Shown: positions 45,786 through 57,849, numbered from the stretch's first letter. The stretch is 64,000 nt of DNA from Brachionus manjavacas (GCA_019054805.1 JAHQIY010000020.1:310001-374000); one strand, 5' to 3'. Numbers and translations are program-made. Notes: generated by a model not told the origin, from the letters alone.

Positions 45786-46539
45786 TAATTAGTACTTTAT
45801 ATTTCTAATAAAAAGTAATGAATAAAAAATTTTGTTCCAAATTCAGTATTTTAGTTTTTTTTTTGCATAAAATAAACACAGGTAATAATTATATGCCATA
45901 AAATTAGTCTTTTTTTAAATTTATATTTAATTTTATGAAATTAAAATAGGGAAAAAAAAATTCGACAAAATTTTGTTAGAGCTTGTTTTATTTAAGTTTG
46001 AATAGTGAAAAGAAGTCTTAAAAACTTCTCGGGTCATCTGGTGTTAAGATTTTTGCATTTGTGTCCATTTAAAAAAAACTCACAATGACATTTTTTAAAA
46101 ATAAACATCTGATTGAAAAAACAACATTCAAAAATATGATTAAAAAATGATGCAATTTTTCAAGGGCCTTGAAAAAGTTTCTAAATATGTAAAAATAAAT
46201 AGTCAAATCATCATTCTTTTCAAGTAATGATTTTTTTATGCTGAAAATAAAATATTCAAGTATTTTTCATAACGCAATTGAGTAATTTTTAATTTTCGAC
46301 AGCCATTTTGTAAAATATCGATTAATTCTTTTGAAAAATTTTAATCCTTTAAAAAAACATTTAAAAAAAAAGTGCCCAGATTTGAAAAAAAAATAAAAAG
46401 TTCCGATGATAATTCAAAAAGAGGATAAATTTCTAATCCTGAAATAAAGTTATCAATAAATTTCTTTTAGATAATATCTTCTTATAATTATTTACTTTTA
46501 TTTAAATCTACTTGACTTACAATCAAAAAAAAATTAGTA
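45786..46539. other. Gene-free AT-rich stretch
   Basis: No coding, RNA or repeat feature was recognised. Confidence 0.4.
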
Positions 46540-46857
46540 GTTTCATTAATTTGATAAACATGTAATTTTTTGTATTCGTAAATAATTGTAAATCATTTTT
46601 TTCAAGAATGATTAATCTTAAATTTTTTTAGATTGACAATTTTATTTTTAAATTAAATATTAGCAAAATTATAATTAAAATAAAATATTTCAAAAAACAT
46701 TTCTATTAAATTAAATAAATTGATGCAAAAACCACTATTGATTAAATAAAAAGTTGAAATAATGCATTTTATTTTTGATTAATTAAGATGCCAAAAATGC
46801 AAAACCCATTTAATCCAATTTATAATAAAACAGGTTTAATAGTTTAAAATAGCGTGT
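46540..46857. repeat. Direct repeat copy B
   Basis: Partner of 43915-44275, about 2.3 kb downstream, same orientation. It appears over 90% alike in the core. The end AATAGTTTAAAATAGCGT is shared exactly, then the sequences diverge. Confidence 0.8.
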
Positions 46858-47073
46858 TTTGGAAAAGTTTTTGCAAAAAAATCTATCAATAGCAAACAAA
46901 TCCGGAATAGGAATATTAATGCTTGATCATTATGAATTATCTAGTTTAATAACTTGTTCTAAAAATAATATTTAAAAGAAGGGAAGACTAAAGATAAATA
47001 AATGAGCTTCTTTGAATCCTTTCAATCATACCAAAAATTCATTAAGAAAATTTTATCAAATTTAAATTTTCAT

Positions 47074-47494
47074 TCATCGTTCGTGGTGAATAATTATTAC
47101 TTGAGTTCTATACGAACCGATTAAATTGGGTCTTCACACACAATCACAGGAAAAAATTAACATTTAATAAAATCGAAATTTTATTTTAAATTGTCAAGCC
47201 ATCAATGAATTCAACTATTTTTTTTTTATTAAATTATTGCAAAATCATAATTTCAAAAAAAAGAACAAATAAACCAAATAAATTTAAATACATAAAAAAA
47301 TGCGTTTAAATTTAAATTTCTTTTTCTTTCTCTCTCTCTAATTTTATTTCGCTTACCTTAAAATTAAATAATTTGCATGATTGAACCACACATAGTTTGC
47401 TTTGAGTTATATTTTATCATAATTTTAGCAATTACTCACCATCGGGTGTCAAGAAATAATTAGCAATACTGGCACATATTAGACTAAGCCAGGT
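47074..47494 (-). CDS. Possible 3' exons of an unrecognised spliced gene
   Basis: Three minus-strand blocks, 47494-47440, 47399-47357 and 47131-47074, are each bounded by good splice sites (CTTACAG / GGTGAGTAAT; CTCAAAG / AGGTAAGCGA; GTGTGAAG). They join in frame into 51 residues ending at a stop: TWLSLICASIANYFLTPDAN then YVWFNHANYLIL and PNLIGSYRTQVIIIHHER. The first exon has no Met, so more exons would lie upstream (above 47494), but none was found with confidence. The sequence fits no family I know. The 5' half could be a short membrane helix. Chance assembly remains possible. Confidence 0.3.
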
Positions 47495-49059
47495 CTGTAA
47501 GAAAAAACTCCAAGACTTTTAATAATTTAATGCTTCTAATCGAGAATACTTTGGTTGGCTTCTTTGATATTAAGTTTATTTTTGTTAATAAAAAAAGGTT
47601 AATTGAATTAAATTAAACTCTTTTAAAAAAAAAGCAGTTTTTCATCAGTCTTAAACTAGATAAACAAAATGAAATTTTTATCTTGGCAAAAAATTGGTGA
47701 AAGCCTAATCGAACTGGATTGCCAGCTGAATCCGCCAAATGTTTGCTCTAGAGGTGTTATCCGACTATGTGCTAATCTTTAAAGTAAATATGTTTTACTC
47801 AAATTAGATTTTAATTTTTAATAATCTGCTGGCGTGCCTCATTAGATTAATCTTTGCACAAATAGTTCAATTGGTGTGGACAGGGATTTAGGCCAGCACT
47901 ATAAAAATAGATACCCGCTGCTTCTGAGTTAAGAAAAAAAAGAAGAAAAAAATTTATTCAAGACTTTTGGACTGAATAAATGACAGTAGAGATTTTTTAT
48001 TTTTTTGGTTTTAAAGTGCCAATTTAGTTGAAATCGACTGACCGGGACTATTTTGAAGCTTTTAATTCTCTCATTGAGATTTAATTTTTTCTCCAACGAC
48101 TTGATCTAGTTCTAAAATCAATAGGGTACTTTTAGAGTAACAAAAAAGAATTGTTCAAATTTTATTTAAAAAAATAAAGCTCAATTATTGATAGGCAGCA
48201 TTTGGAATAAAGAAAAATAATTTTTTGTTGCGGGAAATAAATGATAGATTTGTTTGTTTGCTCGAATTGTCTGAGGAAATAGAGAAAATCAAGCCATAGA
48301 ACAACAAAAATGATCAATCTATTGATAAATTTTGCTTAAAGTTGTGTAATAATGTTAAATAATGACAAAGAGGGAATTCAAATCGGCTAGAGAACTAGCT
48401 GTTTGTTAAAAATTTTAGTAACTAGGTCGTCAATCTTTGAGTACAAAGTGTAAATAAATAATTTAAATCGCATACCTTGTTTTTAAATTAGTTCGAATCG
48501 ATTTAGTCTAAGAACTAATTCGCGAACTGGTTAAGCCAGCGGCGATCTTTGCCTAATTGAGACTTAGTACTCAAGTCAAATACTTAGCAACGTTCTAGAC
48601 TCAACCTAAACTGGACTTTGTTTTCCGGGTTTTTCAAAACGGAAAAAATTTAATTGCTTTTTAATTTTTGCTCTTAGAAATTTTGTTAACAACTACTTTT
48701 TGTTGTTGTTTTGATTCTTTTTTTCGCTAATTTTTAAACAATTCTATTTCGTCAAAACGAAACAAAGTAATTGTTCATAAGGTGAAAAATTTTGTTTAAA
48801 AGCCTATTTTATTTTTTTAATTCTCAGTTAGTTCTACACTCGAGTCGAGTGTCTTGAGATTAAATTGGCACCTAATGGCTTAGGTTACTAACCACTATAT
48901 AATCACGGACACAAATCAACTTTTAAAATCTTTTTAGACTATCAAGGCAGTCTCAAGTCGCTTCAATAAATGATTTTTGGTTAAAAAGAAAATTTTTTAT
49001 TTTCAGAGTCTTAATCAATGGTTCCTTAAATCCATTTATTTAATTATTTTTATTCTAAA
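47495..49059. other. Gene-poor stretch
   Basis: A 36-codon plus-strand frame at 47669-47779 (MKFLSWQKIGESLIELDCQL...) has good codon use but no signal peptide or homology I recognise. No other feature was seen. Confidence 0.35.
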
Positions 49060-49690
49060 ATTCCTCTATTAAAATTGAAATGGATTAATTGAGATATTTT
49101 ATTAAAATTTTATTTTAGGTGTGTCAAGCTATTCTATGTCATTTTCACCATTCAAACAGATTTTATTAAAAACTAAAATTAAATTTTCTTATCTAAAAAT
49201 TTAAGAAATGTTTTTTTGTTAATTCCTAATTTCATTTTTAATAAAAAAATTCTTAAACTCTTCTATTCAAATTGAAATTGATTTGTTGCGATATTTTATT
49301 TCGGTTTTCAAAATAGTCTCATATTATCTTTAATTTTGATTTTTAAGAAAAAAATTTCCAACTCAATTATTGATTCTGAAATTCTTCTATTCAAATTGAA
49401 ATGGATTAATTAGGATTTTTTATTAAAATTTTATTTTAGGTGTATCAAACTATACTCTGGCATTGTCGGTGAAGTATTAGTAAAGTGATTTCACCATTAA
49501 AATAGTTTTCAGTTAAAAAATTTTTTGTTTAAGTCTTTAGATTAATTCTTATTTTTATTTATTTAAAAAAAAAATATAAAAATAATAAATTTAAATTTAA
49601 ATTGATCTATTAAGATATTTAATATAAATTTTATTTGAAGTGTACCAAACCATACTGCGCTATTGTAGAAAGATAATTTTTAATTTAATT
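49060..49690. repeat. Degenerate tandem repeat, about four units
   Basis: A unit with AAATTGAAATGGATTAATT, then a TATTTTATTAAAATTTTATT run and TTAGGTGTGTCAAGCTAT is repeated near 49065, 49265 (partial), 49388 and 49590. Each full unit ends with a variant of GTGTATCAAACTATACTNTG. Spacing is 120-325 bp. There is no ORF. Function is unknown; it lies about 1 kb upstream of the RBPMS-like gene. Confidence 0.6.
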
Positions 49691-50512
49691 CCTATTCAAT
49701 TTTTTTTCTAAAACTAGTCGGGTTCAAAAGACCTGATTGATATTCATTGTCAATGAAGTATTCTTCCAGTATTTTGATCATTTAAAAAGACTATTTTTAA
49801 ATTTTTTAAAACCAATTTTTTTAATCAAATATAAATATAATTTTTAATCAAAGAAATTATTTTTTCCTTTTTTTTTTTAAATTTAAAATGTTCCAAGTCT
49901 AATTATTAATTTCCGAGCCAAGTTAATTAATTAGTTTAGGACCATGAAGAGTGGATAGTAAACCAATTGGCTTAGCAACGGTGTCGAATGCAATCAGCCA
50001 ATTTCTTAAGGATATCGCTCAATTATTTCCATCTGAAATAAAGTTTTTTTTATTTTTTTAAACAAAATAATTTTGAGAATGGAAAAAAATCAATAAAACG
50101 ATTACCCGAAAGCACTCTGTTAATTTTTTTTAATAATTTTAAGAGTTTCTTAAAAAACACAATAATAGCATAATTGCTATTTTCAGGTATAGTCAGACTT
50201 TTTTAGATGAACGCGGGCCCAACCAAGTCAATTAGCTTAAAGCATATTTGACAAATTAATTGAAATATAAACTTGGCACAATACATTTCTATATAAATTA
50301 TATAACAACTTAAGATTGCTTATATTTCTAATTTTGTTGCCTTCTTCAAATGTCTTTAAATTTGTGTTTAGAAAAAAATTAATGGACAAGTTTTTTAAAT
50401 AAATTAATTTCTTCTAATTGTCGACAATGAAATTTTGATATATAAATTTGGCCGACCTGAATTAATCTAAACCATTATTTCCATTGTTTTCTTTCTCTCA
50501 CTATTTTGCCAA
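49691..50512. other. Upstream region of the RBPMS-like gene
   Basis: AT-rich with no other gene seen. The presumed promoter of the RBPMS-like gene is here, but no specific element could be supported. Confidence 0.35.
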
Positions 50513-52319
50513 ATGATTAAAATGAACACTGTGCCATCGTCACCGAATGCATTGGGCCTCAAATTCAACACACTCTCTAGCTCAACATCTTCGTCACTCT
50601 CCTCGTCTAACTCTAGTCATGCCAAGCACTCTGATCAGCCGAGTTTAACCGAGGTAAATGCGACTATTAGAAACCATCGGCATTTAATCATACCTTTTAA
50701 AATAAACAACCTGCACTTTTTTTTCAATTTTTTTTCAAATTTTTTTCGGATTTTTTTTTAGTTTTTTAATTGTGTAATATTTATTTTAGACAAGTTTATA
50801 GAATATTTATTGCACAAAAATTACCACTATTAATGAGTTATTATTGACACGAATCCTTAAACTCACTTTTTCACATAATGGGCAAATATAATTTGATTAA
50901 AACTGTTAACCAAGCAGATAGTTTGCATCAATTGGTCGCTGGTCAGTCTGGCTATCAGCTGAATCAGTCGACCGCTATGCTATCCCTGATTAACAGTCCG
51001 GCACAAATGCAGCAGCATGCCAGAACCCTGCAAGCACTGGCCAAGCTCAAGCCAAAGAACAGTGTGGCATGTTCGGTGTCGCCGTCCTCCTCATCGTCGG
51101 CTAACTTTTCCTCTTCCCAATCACCGTCACCGCATTCACCTGATAATGCTAGTGAACAAGAACACTCACAACTTTCTGAAACCACCACTATTGCTCAAAA
51201 TAGCGAACACCCTGATAACACTGAAAACGAAGCCAATAAAGTTGTCATCATCAACAAAAGCTTTTGTTTTTTTTTATTTAAATTTTTCTCTTTTTTGTTC
51301 TAGGTTCGAACTTTGTTTGTAAGCGGTCTGCCTATGGACGCTAAACCAAGAGAGCTCTATCTTCTCTTCAGAGCTTATAAAGTAAATAGCTTTTTTTTTA
51401 AATGAATTAAAAAAATTCAAAAAAAAAATTTTTATTTTCAAATTTTAGATAATTTTAAGAAAATAAAAAAAAAATTTCTTTTTTCATTTTTTCAAATGAT
51501 TAATAAAATTTAATAATTTCAAAGGGTTTCGAGGGTTCATTGCTCAAAGTGACAAATAAAAATGGAAAAAATTTGTCAGTAAGTCAATTTGAAAAGCTAA
51601 TTTTTGTTCAAAAATTATTTTTTTTTCATAAAGCCGGTAGGATTTGTTACCTTTTCGACTAGAGGCGAAGCCGAATCAGCCAAACAAGAGTTAACCGTAA
51701 TTTAGTTGTTTGCTAGTGAAAGGAATTTAATTTAAATTTGCCTAAAGGGTGTTAGATTTGATCCAGATTTGCCGCAAACATTGCGTCTTGAATTTGCCAA
51801 ATCGAATACCAAAGTGCAAAAAACAAAACAGTCTTCGATTGTGCAAAACCATCACCAGCAATCCAACCACTCTAATTCACAGAATCAAGTCGCTGCTCAA
51901 TTGCAACCGGCTTTGATTCCTTTAAGTCGTAAGCTGAATATTTTTAAAAACTTTTTTTAAATTATTTTAATATTTTTGACCAAGATGACATTAATTCTGG
52001 TGCATTTTTTTCAGCTAGTGACGCAGCATGGCCGCCTCAGCTAGCCTTTGACTTGAGCTCAACAGCAGGGCTTCACACTCTTATACCCACTCTGTTGCCT
52101 GCGCACTTACAAGTAGATAGAAAAAATTTAATTTTAAAAATTTATTTTATTTAATTTAAAAAAAAGGGATTGTCACATCAATTAAACAACTCGGCACAAA
52201 CAAACAACACGGTAAGCACTAATCAACATTTACAGAATGCAAACAATCACATGATTCAAGTAGGCCTAGGTCAATACATGAGCGATCAGGACCATTTTAA
52301 GAGTTTGTTCTCGGTTTAA
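50513..52319 (+). CDS. RBPMS: RBPMS/couch-potato-type RRM RNA-binding protein
   Basis: Eight predicted exons: 50513-50653; exon 2 ending 51240; 51304-51381; 51525-51578; 51634-51696; 51748-51928; 52015-52112; 52167-52319. Exons 3 to 8 join in frame with GT-AG introns of 44-143 bp. The single RRM is spread over exons 3-6. RNP2 is TLFVSG in [23 protein letters not shown]1 is VGFVTF, and the end is [20 protein letters not shown]. This last string and [10 protein letters not shown] are diagnostic of the RBPMS/Mec-8/couch-potato family, which dimerises through the RRM and binds CAC-containing RNA in splicing and 3'-UTR control. The N-terminus is Ser- and Gln-rich. The start of exon 2 is unclear: an ATG at 50878 may begin an alternative isoform, or splicing may enter near 50943. 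The exon 2 donor (AAAGTTGTC) is weak. Confidence 0.85.
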
Positions 52320-53151
52320 ATCAATCTCTCATAGTTTAAATAAATATGCAATTCACATTGAGATTATTGGCGCCACTTGAGCACAAATATTCGGCAGAAT
52401 CGATCAATTTTTCCGTCCAGAAAACAAATTTTCTAATCTCAACACATTTCAAAATGCTCAGTTTTTTCAAATTTTTTTGTTTTTTTTTCAACCTTTATTT
52501 TATATATATATTTATAATTAGTTAGCTTTATTCAGTTTAATTATTCAAATTCGTTATTTATTTATTTATTAAAATTTGTTAAAATTTTCAAAATAAATTT
52601 TTTTTTGAAATTTTTAGTTAATTAAGTTGAAAATTAGTCTAGGTGAAAATTTGAACTAGACCTCTTTTGGCAATTAATTATATCAAACAAAAGAAAAATT
52701 TAGCAATTCTAAATAATTGTTTTTTAATTTAACAAAAAATACAATTAGAAAATTGTTGCAATTTTTTAATGAAACTTAATCAAAAATTTACTCGGGTTTG
52801 AATAAACTCTCACAAACAAAATTTCAAACGGAATTGGAATAAAAATGTTTAAACTCACTTCAAACTGCATAAATGTACAAGCAATTAATTAAAAAGACAA
52901 GTTTTTAATTCAGCTATAAAGTTGATAAGACAACTTAATCAGTGGAGCAAGTATTCAAAGGTAAAAATTATGAGACAGACTTAATAAGGCTTTTAAAACA
53001 TTTAATTTTAATAAATTTATTTAATAAACACCTTTACATTTACTTTTCTATTTTTTAAAATTCTATCGTTATTTTCTGGTTTCCATTTGCCGTGATTTTT
53101 AAGCATGGCATTGTGAATTTCGGAACAAAAAACTAAAACATTAATTTTAAA
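52320..53151. other. 3' flank of the RBPMS-like gene, no gene
   Basis: AT-rich. Many AATAAA-like words make the polyadenylation site impossible to fix. The 84-codon minus frame at 53017-53271 overlaps a palindrome and is not called. Confidence 0.4.
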
Positions 53152-53400
53152 GTGAAATAACTTGTTTACTGTGAGCATAAAAATTGTTCTGCAAAATGTA
53201 CCAGCTGATAAAAACTTTGTACCATCTAAATTAAGTTTTTGTACAACTCTACAATTCTGCAAAGTACTCAATGTTTTAGAAAATCATTAAAAAATAAATT
53301 GCAGAGTTATTGCAGACTTAATTTAGATGATACAAAGTTTTTTATCTGCTGGTACATTTCAGAACAATTTTTAGGCTCATAGTAAAAAAGTTATTTCAGT
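53152..53400. repeat. 250-bp palindromic fold-back element
   Basis: The left arm from GTGAAATAACTTGTTTACTG through ATGTACCAGCTGATAAAAAC and CATCTAAATTAAG is matched by the reverse complement of the right arm over about 100 bp with few changes. It is a strong candidate for a full-length palindromic MITE. Confidence 0.75.
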
Positions 53401-54384
53401 TCAAAATTTTTGTTTTTGTATTTTGTTCTTGTCTAATTTGAATTGATTACTGAAAACCATAATTCTTTAAATGTAAGTCACTTGTGACTTAAAAACAACT
53501 CTACTCAAAATTTCAATAATTTTTAATAAATAAAATAATCAAGATAACAAAAATTTCAATATCAATAACAATATCAATTATTAGCAATTGTTTTAAAATA
53601 AATGTTTTACATTTTTAAACATTATTTGTTAAACGCAAACAAAAACAAAGAATTAAAAAATCTTTATATTTAAAGAAATAGATTGAATATTGATAGAAAC
53701 GGAACTAAATGTTGATTTTTGACTATAATTCAGAACTTTTTATGATTGTTATGCTAAAAAATTTCAAAATTATCAAATTTTTTTTAATTTTTCAAAGATT
53801 TTGCTTTTCTTAAATTTATTTTGCATCAAACTTCACCGCTGCTTTTTGATTTATCTAAATTAAAGATAAAATTAGTTCTGTAAAAAAAAATATTTTTAAA
53901 CAGAATAATATTCAATATTAATTTTTGTTTCTTGGCTCCTAGATATGAATTTAACTAAGCTCACTTGGTCGCCTTATGTAAATATCCACCCTACTAATGT
54001 TATATTTTGATTCAATTTTTCTTTAAAATCGATTTTTTGAATTTTTACGTACAAATTGAGATTATTAGTTATTAAATTTTAAAATTTTTTAATACTTGTT
54101 TGATACTCAAAACCCGGAGGGGTTTTTTCGACCCTTTCTGGTACTTATTTTTTTATATTACTCAATAAATTTAATCATTTTTTTTCCATAAAAGTTAAAT
54201 TCAAAAAAATGTAAAAATCAATAAGTTTTATTACAAAATATTTTTATTTTCATGCAAAAAAAAAATTATGCGTAAAACGCGAAGATGGGTTTTTCGGAAC
54301 CTCCAAAAACATTGTATTATTTTTGGTAAAATAAAGTAAAGACATGGCTAATTAACCTTTTAATTCCAAACTCTACTATATTTC
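53401..54384. other. Gene-free AT-rich stretch
   Basis: No feature was supported. Confidence 0.4.
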
Positions 54385-54404
54385 AATAATTCCTTTAATA
54401 GATA

Positions 54405-55835
54405 ATAATAATAAATTGAGTCATAGCAGGATAGCACCCTGCGAGCAATCCAAAACAACTTGAATCGCCATGATGACTGGTTGTGCGTTTGGCGAGAAGG
54501 AATGTGGGATGATGAGTGTTCGAGCTAAGACCCCCCCCAGTCCTAGCGTAAACGCTTCTGGGGACTGCCCAGGCCTTCAACTCACCGTTTCACTGACTGG
54601 ACCATGGTTGGTCGTTGAGGTTTAGGTGTTGGTGGTGTTCGTGCGGGCAAGATGTATGTCGAGGCGGGCCTTGAAGCTGTTAAGGGTTGGAGCGTTGACT
54701 GTCGAGGACGCGAGGTTGTTCCAGGTAGATGCAACTCTGTTATTTAGGAAGTTTGTTCGCCCCGGGCAGTTGGATAGTTGGAAAAAAAGGCGTTTTTTGT
54801 GACCCCCTGATTGCGATGGCTGGGCCGTGGCAGGCGATGGACGACATAAGTTTGGTTGAGGCTAGCCAGTTGATGTCAAGTAGTCCATTTGCGATCTTGT
54901 AGTGGGAGATGAGGTCACCCCCTTGATCTGCGTGATTCGAGGGTGGTTAGGTTCAGGATGGCGAGCCTGTCTTGATAGCTGCTGTCTCTGATGCGGCCTA
55001 CTAGTTTGGTTGTTCTCTTTTGGATGTTTTCGATGATCCTTACATCTGCTTGTCTATGGGGATTCCATACTGAGGTGGCATATTCGAGGTGAGGACGGAC
55101 AAAAGCAGTGTACAATGACTTGAAGGATTGAGGATTCCAGGCATGGAAGGCCTTGCGGAGTTGGCTTTGGCCGCCGAGTGTTGGCAGTGGGTTCTCCATT
55201 ACAGGCCACTAGAGAAATAAACGCCGTGGTCCTTTTCCGTTTTGATCTCTTCAATTGTCAGTCTGGAACCGGTTTCAGCTGATATCATGGTGAGCTTAGA
55301 AGAAGTGCAAAAGTGATTAGTTTTATTTTTGAAAACCATGAATTTACATTTCTGGACGCTGAAACTCATGTGCCTGGTGTTAGCCCAGGTCGCGAGCTGG
55401 TCTATATCGGACTGTAGTGCGGCAATATCGAGGCCGTTCTTGATGGTGGCAATGATCTTGGTGTCATCGGCAAAGAGATTGTAGTGGTGGTGTATTCCGT
55501 TTGGCATGTCGTTGATGAACAGGGTGAATAGTAGAGGATCAAGAACGGATCCTGAGGTACACTACTCGTGACCTGGCACCAGTCTGAAGAGCTCGAGCCG
55601 ATTACTACTCATTGTTTTCGATCAGAAAGGAAATCGGAGAGCCAGTCGAGGAGGAGGCCATCGAAACCGTATGACTTTAGCTTGGACAGTAGTGCTGAGT
55701 GGGACACTTTATCGAAGGCTTTGGCAAAATCAAGGAAGACTATGATCGAGGTGAATCCACGGCTGGAAGCTTCGGTTATGATATCAATGGTTTCCAGCAG
55801 GTTCGACTCACATGACTTTTTGTATACGAAGCCAT
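54405..55835 (-). mobile_element. GC-rich CR1/Jockey-like LINE insertion with ~20-bp target duplication
   Basis: Flanks 54385-54404 and 55836-55855 are the same 20 bp with one mismatch, a classic LINE target-site duplication. The minus strand reads, in order: ETIDIITEASSRGFTSIIVF, LDFAKAFDKVSHSALLSKLK, DWLSDFLSDRKQ, SVLDPLLFTLFINDMPNGIH, NLFADDTKIIATIKNG, then SLYTAFVRPHLEYATSVWNP HRQADVRIIENIQKRTTKLV. These cover the RT palm with its FADD catalytic box and the thumb. The element ends in TTATTATTATTA at its 3' end. Several frameshifts (near 55560, 55200 and 54915) break the ORF. Its base composition (near 50% GC by eye) differs sharply from surrounding DNA. Confidence 0.88.
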
Positions 55836-55855
55836 AATAATTCCTATAATAGATA

Positions 55856-56649
55856 GTAACCTTTTGAACTATGTCTCGATAAAAGCTACCTTACAAGCTC
55901 TTGAACTTCTTAGAAATGTTGATGATATCCAACAAGAAGTCTTGAAGAAGAATTAGCAACTTACATTGACAAAAATTTGAAATAAATAACGCTATGGGAT
56001 TGACTGAGAACGGAGAAGAGGCAAGTATTAGGAAAACGATAAATTTTAAATGAGAAATTTAGATCAACACGTAAATAAATGAGACTGAATTTTTTCAGAA
56101 TTTTTCATGATTTTTGACTTGTCGATGATAAATTTATATTGAATTGTACCAATTGTTACCAGAAAACAGAAGATCCTAAACTTTCATTTAAATTTCAATT
56201 TATTTTATTATTTTCAATTAATTAAACTTGGTGGATCCAACAAATCCCTTTCGATCTTTAGGTAAAAAAATTTGAGCAGGGTGAAAAAAGGTCTAAAGTT
56301 CCTTTTTGTCACCCTGCTCAAATGTAAATTACTTATTTCCGAAAATTGGTGAATGATTTAATCAAAATGCTAAATGTTATATCAAAGTATGAAAAATGAT
56401 CAAATATTTTTTTAGTAATGAGACTGTTGCACAAGCTTGAAAAAATTTTAAGGAAATTTTTTTTTCAATTAATTTTTTATTTTTAAACATCATTTCTTTG
56501 CTAAAAAATAGGAACTTAATTTAAATTTTTATTGAAAAATGCGGTTTCTGAAACACTTAATATTTTAGCATCTGCTCTTTCTTTTACATACCACTGAATA
56601 GACTATTAAATAAGTAGACAAAAAGACATTTTAACTCAATAGAAAAAAT
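55856..56649. other. Spacer before the GPCR gene, with one hairpin
   Basis: No gene was seen. 56271-56322 is a hairpin listed separately. Confidence 0.4.
56271..56322. repeat. Short perfect-arm hairpin
   Basis: TTTGAGCAGGGTGA at the left and TCACCCTGCTCAAA at the right form 14-bp arms around a 24-bp AT-rich loop. It may be a miniature transposon end pair. As it is 330 bp upstream of the GPCR start, a regulatory role is also possible but unsupported. Confidence 0.6.
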
Positions 56650-57607
56650 ATGAGCAATTTAATCATTTTAATTCAAGAAATTTTGGCATATTATGGAATT
56701 TTTTTAATAATCATTGGAACTCTTTCAAATTTAGTCAATTTTTATATTTGTTTCCGCTTAAGCAGCAATCCGACATTTATATTTTTATCCTATCTATCCA
56801 TTTTGAACATTTTAATAATTTACCACTGGAATGCCGATTACATACTCAGGTTTCTTTTCGGCATAGACTGGCTAAATTTCAGCATCGTAGTCTGTAAATT
56901 GTTTAATTTCATCCAGTACTCGTCAAGTCAATCAGCCGCTTGGATATTGGTACTAATTTCAGGTGAACAATTTCTTAGTGCTAAGGTAAAACTTTGGCGG
57001 AGTAATTATTTCACTACCAAAAAGGCTATTTGGACTGCTTTCTTCTTAATTGCTTTCATTTTTGTGCTCAACTCAAATGTTTTGGTATTTCTGGGATACC
57101 AAGAAATGGTCAATGGAACTTTGAAGGATTTTTGTTTCAATGGAAACGTCACTGACTATGCCACCTATTACGGATATGTAAATTATAAGTAAAAAATTTG
57201 AAAAATTTTAATAATTTAAATTTAAGTTTCATCTTGCTAATTATTCATTAGTTCCTTTTGTAATTATGCTCTATTTTAATTTGATGCTTTGGATCGAGCT
57301 GAGTAAGTCAAAAGCTAGATTCAAAGATTCGTCAACTAGTGGTGATAAATCAGCTAAAAATCTAACCAAAAGTATAATAATGACCTGTCTACTTTTTGTG
57401 TTGATGACTTTACCAAATGCAGTGGTGTCTCTGATGTACACCTATTTAGCAAGTTCGGATGTCGGATTTTTACTCATCCGTATCGGTGATCTATTATCGT
57501 TTACATTTCACGGATTCAATCTTATCATCAATCTTTATGTAAACAAAAAATTTCGTCTCAGATGCAGACATTTTATTTCAAGCAAAAAAATATCTTTTAT
57601 TTCATAA
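56650..57607 (+). CDS. Rhodopsin-class seven-helix receptor (orphan GPCR)
   Basis: Two exons, 56650-57177 and 57227-57607, with a 49-bp phase-0 intron. The join restores helix 5 (YSLVPFVIMLYFNLMLW, with its conserved Pro). The product is 302 residues. Helix 1 is about residues 8-34 with GTLSNLVNFYICFRL. Helix 2 follows as FLSYLSILNILII. The Cys before helix 3 is in VVCKLFNFIQ. The helix 3 end reads LISGEQFLSAK, so the usual D/E-R-Y is E-Q-F. A Cys in loop 2 (DFCFNGNVTDY) can form the class disulfide, next to a likely N-glycosylation site. Helix 6 is CLLFVLMTLPNAVVSLMY, and helix 7 ends NLIINLYVNKKFR in place of NPxxY. Expected at the plasma membrane, probably for a peptide ligand, but ligand is unknown. 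Confidence 0.85.
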
Positions 57608-57849
57608 CAATTCAGAATAAATCAATCATTTTTCTTTTTAGAAAATTAATCATTTTTTTTCAATTAAAATTTATTTTTAATCTGTCTATTTTTATTTAAT
57701 AAAATTGAATTTTATCTTAATAGTTTTAATGAAGTTTTACCTCAACAATTTGATAGACATGAATAATAAGAATATTTTTTTGAGATATAAAGCCAATTTA
57801 TTTTTTTTCAAAATTTTATTTTTGAAATCTTTTAGCATTCAACTAAAGT

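Noticed and set aside
43915-46857. LTR retrotransposon
   Set aside because: The direct repeats lack TG...CA ends, and no gag/pol-like coding, primer-binding site or polypurine tract was found between them.
52212-52260. Intron in the last RBPMS exon at the GTAAGC after 52211
   Set aside because: The frame continues without a stop to TAA 52317-52319 and no good acceptor gives a better end, so read-through was preferred.
55568-55837. 89-codon plus-strand ORF
   Set aside because: Antisense shadow of the LINE reverse transcriptase, which reads clearly on the minus strand.
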